From Ectothiorhodospiraceae bacterium (lineage in GTDB: Bacteria; Pseudomonadota; Gammaproteobacteria; HK1): a stretch of 64,000 bases of DNA. The translations under genes were made by a program, and so were the position numbers. Where the stretch lies: positions 173,501 through 237,500 of the forward strand of contig JACKNM010000003.1 in NCBI GenBank assembly GCA_024234875.1. The letters are read 5' to 3'. Under the pieces are notes generated by a model. It was not told the DNA's origin and did not search any database. It saw only the letters and a list, made by a program, of their open reading frames with translations. Of this stretch, positions 45,941-53,457 are shown piece by piece (the first letter of the stretch is position 1; the number at the start of each line of letters is the position of its first letter).

Positions 45941-47424
45941 TCCCGGCGCGCGCAGCGGACTCGGGTGCGGGCGGCGCGGGCTCTGACGCCCGACCGTCGA
46001 GCCCGGTCACGCGGCGCGCACGATGCGCCCGCCGTCGGCGCCGCTGGCTCGGCGCCGTGCTGGCGGCGACGATGACCGCCTCTGCGCCGGCGCTCGAGTT
46101 CTCGTTCCACCGGCATTCCGGCTCGGCCGCCGGCCCCACCGTGCTCGTCATCGGTGGCATCCAGGGCGACGAGCCCGGTGGGTTCAATGCCGCCTCGCTC
46201 CTGGTCACGCATTACCGCGTGCGACGTGGTGCGCTGTGGGTGGTGCCGAACCTCAACTTCGAGAGCATCGTGCGTCGTACCCGCGGGGTGCACGGCGATC
46301 TCAACCGCAAGTTCCCGGAGGTGGCGGCATCGGACCCGGATTTCGAGCGGCTCGAGCGGATCAAGTCGATCATCATCGACCCGACCGTCGACTACGTCCT
46401 CAACCTGCACGACGGAAGTGGCTTCTACCGGCCACGCCACATCGACGGCACACGTGGGCCCCATCGTTGGGGGCAGTCGATCATCATCGACCAGGAGCGG
46501 ATGGACGGCGGCCGTCACCGGGACCTCGGCGGGCTGGCGCGGGAGATCCTCGACGCGGTGAACGCACGCGTGGTCGAGCCCGAGCATCGACTGCATCTCA
46601 AGAACACGCGCACCCGCGAGGGTGATCGGGAGATGGCGAAGACCCTGACCTACTTCGCGATCAATCGGGCCAAGGCCGCGGTGGGGCTCGAGGCGAGCAA
46701 GTCGCTACCGACGCACCTGCGCGTGTACTACCACCTGCTCGCGATCGAGGGCTATCTCGCCCGGCTCGGGATCGAGGTCGAGCGACGTTTCCCGCTCGAG
46801 CCGACGGCGGTGCGGGCGATCGTCGACAACAACGTCCAGGTTCGGTTCTACGGCGATCGCATCTACCTGGATCTCGCCGACGCGCGCCGCACGTTGCGTT
46901 ACGTGCCGCTGCAGAAAGGAGCGGAGGTGCGCTTCCAGGCGAGCAGCCCCCTGGTCGCGATCCTTCCCGATGCCCAGGGGCGCTACCGCGTCAGCTACGG
47001 CAACCGGCGCATGACCGAGCTGCACGTCGAGCCCTTCGACTACGATTGGAGCCGCACCACGCTGGCGATGTCGGTCGACGGCATGCTCCGAGAGGTCGCC
47101 TTGGGGCAGGCGGTCACCGTGCGTGAGGTGTTCACGGTACGCCCGATGGACGGCTATCGAGTCAACGTGATCGGCCTGCCGGGCGCCGGGCGCCGCGACG
47201 AGGCCGGTCGCGAGGTTCGGCACGCGGACCTCCTCGAGCGGTACTCCGTCGACCGCGGCGGCACCAGCTATCGGGTCGAGCTCTACCGCGGCGCCCGGTT
47301 CGCCGGCATGGTGCTGGTGCGCTTCGATCCCGACGGCGAGCTCGCCGCCGCGGCGAGCCGCTCGCGCGGCGTGCCCCCGACGCTGGCCAGCAACGACTTC
47401 GTATCCGAGGACACGACATGGTGA
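45937..47424 (+). CDS. M99-family zinc carboxypeptidase, Csd4-like
   Basis: A 495-residue periplasmic peptidase resembling Helicobacter pylori Csd4, which trims peptidoglycan tripeptides and sets helical cell shape. Close matches are VIGGIQGDEPGGFNAASLL, GALWVVPNLN, GVHGDLNRKFPE, LNLHDGSGFYRP and HLKNTRTREGDREMAKTL. The zinc ligands expected from Csd4 are Q76 and E79 (GIQGDE) and H158 (NLHDG), including the unusual Gln. The two C-terminal beta-domains also seem present. An Arg-rich stretch and hydrophobic helix (RRRRRWLGAVLAATMTASAPA) form a signal sequence. The GTG at 45937 overlaps the thrS stop as GTGA. Confidence 0.85.
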   Translation: MIPARAADSGAGGAGSDARPSSPVTRRARCARRRRRWLGAVLAATMTASAPALEFSFHRHSGSAAGPTVLVIGGIQGDEPGGFNAASLLVTHYRVRRGALWVVPNLNFESIVRRTRGVHGDLNRKFPEVAASDPDFERLERIKSIIIDPTVDYVLNLHDGSGFYRPRHIDGTRGPHRWGQSIIIDQERMDGGRHRDLGGLAREILDAVNARVVEPEHRLHLKNTRTREGDREMAKTLTYFAINRAKAAVGLEASKSLPTHLRVYYHLLAIEGYLARLGIEVERRFPLEPTAVRAIVDNNVQVRFYGDRIYLDLADARRTLRYVPLQKGAEVRFQASSPLVAILPDAQGRYRVSYGNRRMTELHVEPFDYDWSRTTLAMSVDGMLREVALGQAVTVREVFTVRPMDGYRVNVIGLPGAGRRDEAGREVRHADLLERYSVDRGGTSYRVELYRGARFAGMVLVRFDPDGELAAAASRSRGVPPTLASNDFVSEDTTW

Positions 47425-48794
47425 CGACGACTCAGTGGAACCCGGACGGCTGGCGCGACCTGCCGGCCAGACAGATGCCGGAGTATCCGGATCCGAGCCG
47501 ACTCGCGGCGGTGGAAGCGCGCCTGCGGACCTTTCCGCCGCTCGTCTTCGCCGGGGAGGCGCGGTTGCTGCGACGTCGGCTCGCCGACGTCGCAGCCGGC
47601 AAGGCGTTCCTGCTCCAGGGGGGCGACTGCGCGGAAAGCTTCGCCGAGTTCCATCCCGACAACATCCGCGACACGTTCCGGGTGCTGCTGCAGATGGCAG
47701 TCGTCCTCACCTTCGGTAGCGGCTGTCCGGTGGTGAAGGTCGGGCGACTGGCGGGGCAATTCGCGAAGCCGCGCTCGGACGCGACGGAGTCGCGCGACGG
47801 CGTCACGTTGCCGTCCTACCGCGGCGACATCGTCAACGGCATCGAGTTCACTCCCGAGGCCCGTATCCCCGATCCGGACCGGCTGCTGCAGGCGTACTCG
47901 CAGGCCGCCGCCACCCTCAACCTGCTGCGCGCGTTCTCCCAGGGCGGGTACGCGGACCTGCACCGCGTCCACGGCTGGAACATCGGCTTCGTCGACGACA
48001 GCCCACAGGCCGCTCGTTACCGCGAGCTCGCCGACCGCATCGCGGAGTCGCTGCGCTTCATGGAGGCGTGCGGGATCTCGAGCGAGAACACGCCTCAGGT
48101 TCGGCAGACCGAGTTCTACACCTCGCACGAGGCCTTGCTCCTCGGCTACGAGCGGGCGATGACGCGTGTCGATTCGACCACCGGCGGCTGGTACGACACG
48201 TCGGCCCACATGCTGTGGGTGGGTGAGCGCACGCGGCAGCTCGATGGTGCGCACGTGGAGTTCCTGCGCGGTATCGGGAACCCGCTCGGTCTCAAGGCCG
48301 GCCCGACCATGACCCCGGACGAGCTGCTCGCGCTCGTCGACCGCCTCGACCCCGGCAACGAGCCGGGGCGGCTCACCGTCATCACCCGCATGGGTGCGGA
48401 CCGGATTCGAGATGCGTTGCCGCCGCTGGTCGAGCGCATCCGCGACGAGGGGCGGCATGTGGTGTGGTCGTGCGACCCGATGCACGCCAACATCACCCGC
48501 GCCCCATCGGGCTACAAGACCCGGGACTTCTCGAGAATCCTCGACGAGGTGCGCGCGTTCTTCGACGTGCATCGCGCACTCGGCACGCACGCCGGTGGCG
48601 TGCACGTCGAGATGACGGGGCGCGACGTCACCGAGTGCATCGGAGGTGATCAGGCCATCACCGACGCCGACCTGGCGGATCGCTATCACACCCACTGCGA
48701 CCCGCGCCTGAACGCCAGTCAGAGCCTCGAGCTCGCGTTCCGGGTCGCCACCATGCTGCGCGAGGAGCGCGAGCGATCGGGGACGGTGGTGTGA
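47418..48794 (+). CDS. 3-deoxy-7-phosphoheptulonate synthase, class II
   Basis: A 458-residue plant/actinobacterial-type DAHP synthase that joins PEP and erythrose 4-phosphate at the start of the shikimate pathway. Markers are FLLQGGDCAESFAEF, VVKVGRLAGQFAKPRS, the substrate motif TEFYTSHEALLLGYE, VWSCDPMHAN and YHTHCDPRLNASQSLEL. The ATG overlaps the end of the M99 gene by 7 nt. A class I DAHP synthase gene lies 0.4 kb downstream on the other strand. Confidence 0.95.
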   Translation: MVTTTQWNPDGWRDLPARQMPEYPDPSRLAAVEARLRTFPPLVFAGEARLLRRRLADVAAGKAFLLQGGDCAESFAEFHPDNIRDTFRVLLQMAVVLTFGSGCPVVKVGRLAGQFAKPRSDATESRDGVTLPSYRGDIVNGIEFTPEARIPDPDRLLQAYSQAAATLNLLRAFSQGGYADLHRVHGWNIGFVDDSPQAARYRELADRIAESLRFMEACGISSENTPQVRQTEFYTSHEALLLGYERAMTRVDSTTGGWYDTSAHMLWVGERTRQLDGAHVEFLRGIGNPLGLKAGPTMTPDELLALVDRLDPGNEPGRLTVITRMGADRIRDALPPLVERIRDEGRHVVWSCDPMHANITRAPSGYKTRDFSRILDEVRAFFDVHRALGTHAGGVHVEMTGRDVTECIGGDQAITDADLADRYHTHCDPRLNASQSLELAFRVATMLREERERSGTVV

Positions 48795-48803
48795 CCAGCC
48801 CAC

Positions 48804-48829
48804 GGCCGGCGAGCCCGGGGTCGCCGGCC
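48804..48829 (+). terminator. hairpin after class II DAHP synthase gene
   Basis: A perfect 9-bp stem GGCCGGCGA / TCGCCGGCC with an 8-nt loop starts 10 nt past the stop codon. Confidence 0.45.
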
Positions 48830-48907
48830 CGGGCTTGTGGGGCGCGGGGCGATCTCCTAGGGTAGCGACCCGCCGACCTGACCCCGGTACCGCCAGCGGA
48901 GCCTCGC

Positions 48908-49174
48908 ATGAGCCTCGACAAGCGCCTCCTCGAGATCCTCGTCTGTCCGGTGACCAAGGTGCCGGTGCACCCGCTGTCGGGGGACCGACTGGCCACCCTC
49001 AACCGCGAGATCGAGGCCGGCAGGATCAGCTACCGCGACGGGACGGTGGTGGAGTCGGGGTTCGACGAGGCGTTGATGACTGCCGATGGGCGGACCATCT
49101 ACACCGTGGTGGACGGCATTCCGGTGATGCTCGAGGACCGCGGCATCGCGGCCAGCCAGGTCGCCGGTTGGTAG
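48908..49174 (+). CDS. Trm112/YcaR-like small protein with reduced Cys set
   Basis: An 88-residue protein of the Trm112-like (UPF0434) family, starting MSLDKRLLEILVCPVTKVPV and ending in the family motif YTVVDGIPVMLEDRG. In E. coli YcaR the N-terminal motif is CPxC with a further Cys before IPVLL. Here only the first Cys remains (CPVT), so a full zinc knuckle is unlikely. Members of the family in eukaryotes activate methyltransferases; the bacterial role is unknown. It is monocistronic between the two DAHP synthase genes. Confidence 0.82.
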   Translation: MSLDKRLLEILVCPVTKVPVHPLSGDRLATLNREIEAGRISYRDGTVVESGFDEALMTADGRTIYTVVDGIPVMLEDRGIAASQVAGW

Positions 49175-49230
49175 CGTGCGGCGGTGCACGAGGCCCCGGG
49201 CCGGCCTGACCCGGAGCCTCGGCGCTCGGC

Positions 49231-50310
49231 TCAGGCGCCGGTCGCGCGGCGCCCGCCGGCAGCATCGCGGCGCGCCGCCACCGCCCGTGCCAGAGACTCG
49301 AGCATCCCCACCGTCTCGTCCCAGCCGACACAGCCATCGGTGATGCTCTTGCCGTAGACCAGCGGCTGGCCAGGCTTCACGTCCTGGCGACCGGCAACGA
49401 GGTGGCTCTCGATCATCACGCCCATGATCCGGGCCTCGCCCGCGGCGATCCGGTCCGCCACGTCCTTGCACACCTCGACCTGGAGCTCCGGCTTCTTGCG
49501 ACTGTTGGCGTGGCTGAAGTCGACCATCACCCGCTCCTCGAGCCCGGCCGCGCGCAGCATGTCGGCCGCCTGCTGGACGCTCGCCGCATCGTAGTTCGGC
49601 TCGCGACCGCCGCGCAGGATGATATGGGTGTCGGCATTGCCGGTGGTGCGGAAGATGGCCGAGTGCGCCGCCTGGGTGTAGGAGAGGAAGCAGTGTGGAT
49701 GGCGTGCGGCGCCGACCGCGTCGACCGCGATCTTCAGGTTCCCATCGGTTCCGTTCTTGAACCCGACCGGGCACGACAGGCCCGATGCCAGCTCGCGGTG
49801 GATCTGGCTCTCGGTGGTGCGGGCGCCAATCGCGCCCCAGCTCACCAGGTCGGTCAGGTATTGCGGGGTCACCACGTCGAGGAACTCGACGCCCGCCGGC
49901 ATCCCCGAATGGTTGAGGTCGAGCAGCAGCTCGCGGCCGAGACGCAGGCCACGATTGATGTCGTAGCTCTCGTCGAGCCCCGGGTCGTTGATGAGCCCCT
50001 TCCAGCCGACGGTGGTGCGCGGCTTCTCGAAGTAGACCCGCATCACCACCAGGAGCTCGCGCGACAGCCGCTGGCGCAGCTCGGCCAGTCGCCCGGCGTA
50101 CTCGCGGGCCGCCTTCGGATCGTGGATGGAGCAGGGGCCGACGATGACCAGGAGCCGGTCGTCCTCCCCGGTCAGCAGCCGGTGAATGCCCTCACGGGCC
50201 TCGTACACGGTCTTCGAGGCCGCGTCGCTCACGGGATACTCCTCGTGCAGGGCACTCGGAGTGATGACGTCCTCGATCGACTGGATACGGAGGTCTTCGG
50301 TCTTGTACAT
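49231..50310 (-). CDS. aroG: 3-deoxy-7-phosphoheptulonate synthase, class I (AroFGH type)
   Basis: A 359-residue DAHP synthase of the E. coli type. Motifs are VGPCSIHDPKAA, RVYFEKPRTTVGWKGLINDP, GARTTESQIHRELASGLS, GFKNGTDGN, VMVDFSHANSRKKP and the C-terminal SITDGCVGWDET. The feedback-sensitive form (Phe, Tyr or Trp) cannot be read with confidence. The ATG at 50310 (MYKTEDLRIQSIEDV) matches the family start; an in-frame ATG at 50328 is an alternative. It duplicates the reaction of the class II gene nearby. Confidence 0.95.
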   Translation of the reverse strand: MYKTEDLRIQSIEDVITPSALHEEYPVSDAASKTVYEAREGIHRLLTGEDDRLLVIVGPCSIHDPKAAREYAGRLAELRQRLSRELLVVMRVYFEKPRTTVGWKGLINDPGLDESYDINRGLRLGRELLLDLNHSGMPAGVEFLDVVTPQYLTDLVSWGAIGARTTESQIHRELASGLSCPVGFKNGTDGNLKIAVDAVGAARHPHCFLSYTQAAHSAIFRTTGNADTHIILRGGREPNYDAASVQQAADMLRAAGLEERVMVDFSHANSRKKPELQVEVCKDVADRIAAGEARIMGVMIESHLVAGRQDVKPGQPLVYGKSITDGCVGWDETVGMLESLARAVAARRDAAGGRRATGA

Positions 50311-50430
50311 GGTCGAACCGCCGAGCATTCGCTGCTGATGTGGAAAAGCACCGCAGTATACGGTGTGGACCCGGGGCGACAAGTATCGGGTCGGCCCGCG
50401 ACGGGCCCTGCACGCCGTGCCCCCTCGGGA

Positions 50431-51192
50431 TCAGGGCGACGCCGAGAGGCGCGTCAGCGGATCCTGGCGAAAGAACTCGCGCAGACGATCGTAGACCTCC
50501 GGATACCAGCTCTCGACGATGTCCGGGTCGCAGAAGAAGCTCTCGCACACCACGGCGAAGAACTCGCCCGGGTCGTCGGCGGCGTACTCGTCGAACGGGA
50601 TGTCCTCGCCGGCGTCGACGAGGGCGGCGAAGTCGTGATAGGCCGCGGTGAAGGCGTCGGTCCAGGCCCGCTCGTCCATGCCCGCGTGCAGCGGCGGCAT
50701 GCCATTGGCATCGCCGTCGAGGAGATCGAGCTTGTGGGCGCATTCGTGGAGCACCACGTTGCCCCAGACCTCGCCGCGAGCGCTCTCCTCGACCCCTTCC
50801 CAGGACAGCACCATCGGCCCGCGCGGCCACGCCTCGCCGCTCAGCTCCCGCACCTCCTCGTGCACCACCCCGGCCTCGTCGACGTAGGTGTGGGTGGCCA
50901 CGAAGTCGGCGGGATAGACGATCACCGAGCGCCAGCCCGCGTACCAGTCGAGGCCGAGCTCGAGGATCGGCACGCAGGCGAGCCCGGCGATGGTGGTGCG
51001 GATGCGCTGGTCGAGCTCGAGCCCGCCCGCACCCTCGATCGACTTGGCTCCGAGGAAACGACCGGCGAGCTCGCGTAGCCGCTCGCGGGCGCCGATGTCG
51101 AACGCGCCGAGCAGTGGCGAGTCGGCGACCACCTCGGCCCAGATCTCCGGGTCGACCGGGCGCGCCCGGCGCCATGGCGCCAGCAGGCTCAC
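50431..51192 (-). CDS. mtfA: zinc-dependent peptidase MtfA (Mlc titration factor A)
   Basis: A 253-residue cytoplasmic metallopeptidase. The HExxH motif is VVLHECAHKLDLLDGDANG, and the third ligand region EFFAVVCESFF follows. In E. coli MtfA binds the glucose repressor Mlc and so affects ptsG. Relevant flanks are GPMVLSWEGVEESA and IVYPADFVATHTYVDE. The GTG at 51192 overlaps the thiE stop as GTGA, so it is the third gene of thiD-thiE-mtfA. No Mlc or PTS gene is in the window. Confidence 0.88.
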   Translation of the reverse strand: MSLLAPWRRARPVDPEIWAEVVADSPLLGAFDIGARERLRELAGRFLGAKSIEGAGGLELDQRIRTTIAGLACVPILELGLDWYAGWRSVIVYPADFVATHTYVDEAGVVHEEVRELSGEAWPRGPMVLSWEGVEESARGEVWGNVVLHECAHKLDLLDGDANGMPPLHAGMDERAWTDAFTAAYHDFAALVDAGEDIPFDEYAADDPGEFFAVVCESFFCDPDIVESWYPEVYDRLREFFRQDPLTRLSASP

Positions 51193-51851
51193 CGTGCCGC
51201 GGCGGAGCTCGCCGCGAACAGTGCCGCGTAGGTCCTCGCGGCGGCCTCCGGATCCGGCGTCGCGAAGACCCCGGTGACGACGGCGAGCATGTCCGCGCCG
51301 GCGGCGACCAGGTCGGCGCCGTTCTCCGGCGTGATCCCGCCGATCGCGACCAGCGGCACCCGCCCCAGCCGGGCCCGTGCGCGGGTGAGGAGGGCGATGT
51401 CCGGGCGGACCGCGTGGGGCTTGGTGGGCGACGGGAAGAAGCTCCCGAACGCGACGTAGTCGGCGCCGTTCGCCATCGCGGCTTCCGCCAGCTCGAGCGA
51501 GTCGTAACACGACACGCCGATGATCGCGGCCGGCCCGAGCGCGGCGCGGGCGGCGCGCGGGCTGGCGTCGTCACGACCGACGTGCACGCCGTCGGCACCG
51601 ATCTCCGCCGCGAGCGCGATGTCGTCGTTGACGATGAGGCGCGCGCCCGCGTCCCTGCACGCCGCCAGCAGCGCCGACGCTTCCGCCCGCCGGCGCGCGG
51701 CGTCGGTCGACTTGTCGCGGTACTGCACGACCCGTGCGCCGCCTCGCAGCGCCGCCCGAACCGCTCGAACCCGCGTTCCGGGCGGCGAGTCGTTCTCCAA
51801 GGTGACCGCGTACAGGCCGCGGCCGAGCGCGCGGTCAGCGTTGGTGTCCAC
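51189..51851 (-). CDS. thiE: thiamine-phosphate synthase
   Basis: A 220-residue TIM-barrel enzyme that couples HMP pyrophosphate with thiazole phosphate. Pyrophosphate and substrate motifs are VVQYRDKSTD, LIVNDDIALAAEIGADGVHV, GVSCYDSLELA, YVAFGSFFPSPTKP and VAIGGITPENG. The start GTG at 51851 lies 17 nt inside the end of thiD, so the two are translationally coupled. Confidence 0.95.
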   Translation of the reverse strand: MDTNADRALGRGLYAVTLENDSPPGTRVRAVRAALRGGARVVQYRDKSTDAARRRAEASALLAACRDAGARLIVNDDIALAAEIGADGVHVGRDDASPRAARAALGPAAIIGVSCYDSLELAEAAMANGADYVAFGSFFPSPTKPHAVRPDIALLTRARARLGRVPLVAIGGITPENGADLVAAGADMLAVVTGVFATPDPEAAARTYAALFAASSAAAR

Positions 51852-52683
51852 GATTGGTCCAGTGAAGTCGGTTGGGGATGAGCTGACCGGCGCCGAGCGC
51901 GCGCCCACTGGCCAGGCTTCGCCAGGTGTAGGCCTGTGCGTCGGCGCACGCCGAGACCAGGTCGACGCCGTGTGCGAGCATCGCCGCCAGCGCGCTCGCG
52001 AGGGTGCATCCCGAGCCGTGGTGCTCACCGGGCAGGCGTTCCCATTCCCACTGCGCCATCAGCCGGTGCTCCGAGTACAGGCGATTGACGACCGCGTCGG
52101 TGGTCTGGTCGTGGGTGCCGGTGACGAGGATGCTCGCGCAACCGTACGACTGGAGCTGTTGCGCGGCGGCCGCCGTCGAATCCGCCTCGGGGGCGAGCGT
52201 GCGTGCCTCGTTGGTGTTCGGGGTGAGCACCGTCGTCAGCGGAAAGAGCAGCGACACCATGGCGTCGAGCAGCTCCTCGTCGGCGAGGGGCGTGCCGCCG
52301 CCGGCGCGGCAGATCGGATCGACCACCACCGGGATGCCCGGGTGCTCCTTGATGATGGTCTGCAGCGCCTGCGCAATCTCGGCCGAGCCCAACAGGCCGA
52401 CCTTGATCGCGGCGGCCGGGATGTCGGCCAGGACCGCGCGCGCCTGCTCGACCACCCGGGTCGCCGGCAGTGGGGCGACCATGCGCACGTCATGGGTGTC
52501 TTGCGCGGTGACCGCGGTGATGACCGGTAGCGCGTGGGCCCCCATGCTGGCGATGGACTCGATGTCCGCCTGCAGGCCGGCGCCGCCGGTGGGGTCGAGC
52601 CCCCCGACCACGAGCACCGTGGGGACCAGTCCGAGCCCCGCGCGGGAGGTCGGTGGCAGCGGCTCGGGTGGTCGGTTCGGCAT
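51835..52683 (-). CDS. thiD: hydroxymethylpyrimidine/phosphomethylpyrimidine kinase
   Basis: A 282-residue ribokinase-fold kinase that phosphorylates HMP twice for thiamine. Motifs are VVGGLDPTGGAGLQADIESI, ITAVTAQDT, VVVDPICRAGGGTPL, TPNTNEA and the anion-hole Asp-type region GEHHGSGCTLASALAA. The usual Met or Lys of VMVAKSG-like segments is replaced by VDPICRAGGG. The ATG at 52683 begins an operon thiD-thiE-mtfA, divergent from rubredoxin. Confidence 0.94.
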   Translation of the reverse strand: MPNRPPEPLPPTSRAGLGLVPTVLVVGGLDPTGGAGLQADIESIASMGAHALPVITAVTAQDTHDVRMVAPLPATRVVEQARAVLADIPAAAIKVGLLGSAEIAQALQTIIKEHPGIPVVVDPICRAGGGTPLADEELLDAMVSLLFPLTTVLTPNTNEARTLAPEADSTAAAAQQLQSYGCASILVTGTHDQTTDAVVNRLYSEHRLMAQWEWERLPGEHHGSGCTLASALAAMLAHGVDLVSACADAQAYTWRSLASGRALGAGQLIPNRLHWTNRGHQR

Positions 52684-52768
52684 TGCCGAATTCTATCACC
52701 GCTCGGATTCCCTGCATCGGCCCGACGTGAGACACTACCGAGCTTTCGGCTACCTGCCGGGGGGTGGG

Positions 52769-52933
52769 ATGAAGTCCTACATGTGCGTCATCTGTGGCTT
52801 CGTGTACAACGAGGCCGACGGTCTGCCGGAGGAGGGGATCGCCGCCGGTACCAAGTGGGAGGACGTCCCTCCCAATTGGGTATGTCCCGACTGTGGGGCT
52901 CGCAAGGAAGACTTCGAGATGGTGGAGATCTGA
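52769..52933 (+). CDS. rubredoxin
   Basis: A 54-residue one-iron electron carrier. The two Fe-binding knuckles are YMCVICGFVYNEADG and WVCPDCGARKEDFEMVE, each CxxCG, with the usual PPNW between. The ATG at 52769 follows GGGGGTGGG. It lies between divergent thiD and a downstream A-type Fe-S carrier gene (122 nt). Its redox partner (for example an alkane hydroxylase or rubredoxin reductase) is not in the window. Confidence 0.96.
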   Translation: MKSYMCVICGFVYNEADGLPEEGIAAGTKWEDVPPNWVCPDCGARKEDFEMVEI

Positions 52934-53055
52934 CCCGGTCAGGTGTCGCGCCCTTGCCCACCCGGCAGGTGGCTCGTAGCATCGCAAGCATCCGACCCCG
53001 ACGACCCGTGAGTCGGGGACCGCTTCGGCGGCCCCGCCTGCGAGGAGGCAGTTCG

Positions 53056-53457
53056 ATGAGCGTCCAGAGCATCGTTCCGTTCCAGAACCGGATTCAGTCC
53101 AGTGAGATGACGCTGACCGATGCGGCGCGCACCCAGCTCGCCGGCCTGTTCGCCAGCGCGCGCTCCGACGACGAGGAGATCAAGGCGGTTCGGATCTTCG
53201 TCGCCGGCGGCGGTTGCAGCGGGATGACCTATGGGATGACCTTCACCGACCGCCGCCATGAGCACGACAAGGTCTACGAGACCGACGATCTCGAGATCTA
53301 CATCGACGCCGTCGCCATGCAGTACGTGGGTGGCGTCGAGATCGATTACGTGACTCGCGACACCGGTGCCACGTTCGTCTTCAACAACGTCTTCCAGGCC
53401 ACCGGTGGTACCGGAACCTGCGGCGCCTGTGGTGCGGCCGGGGGTTGCGGCGGCTGA
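53056..53457 (+). CDS. A-type iron-sulfur carrier (IscA/ErpA/HesB family) with Cys-rich tail
   Basis: A 133-residue Fe-S cluster carrier. The first ligand Cys is in AGGGCSGMTYGMTF, and the core LEIYIDAVAMQYVGGVEIDY is typical. The usual C-terminal CGCGxSF is replaced by a longer glycine-rich tail TCGACGAAGGCGG with three cysteines. GAGGAGG precedes the ATG at 53056. A second, standard ErpA lies at 58993. It sits between rubredoxin and a ligase gene whose TTG start overlaps its last codons. Confidence 0.88.
   Translation: MSVQSIVPFQNRIQSSEMTLTDAARTQLAGLFASARSDDEEIKAVRIFVAGGGCSGMTYGMTFTDRRHEHDKVYETDDLEIYIDAVAMQYVGGVEIDYVTRDTGATFVFNNVFQATGGTGTCGACGAAGGCGG

Noticed and set aside
48908..50310. 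Horizontal island around the two DAHP synthases
   Set aside because: Base composition and codon use look like the flanks, and no mobility gene or tRNA border is present.
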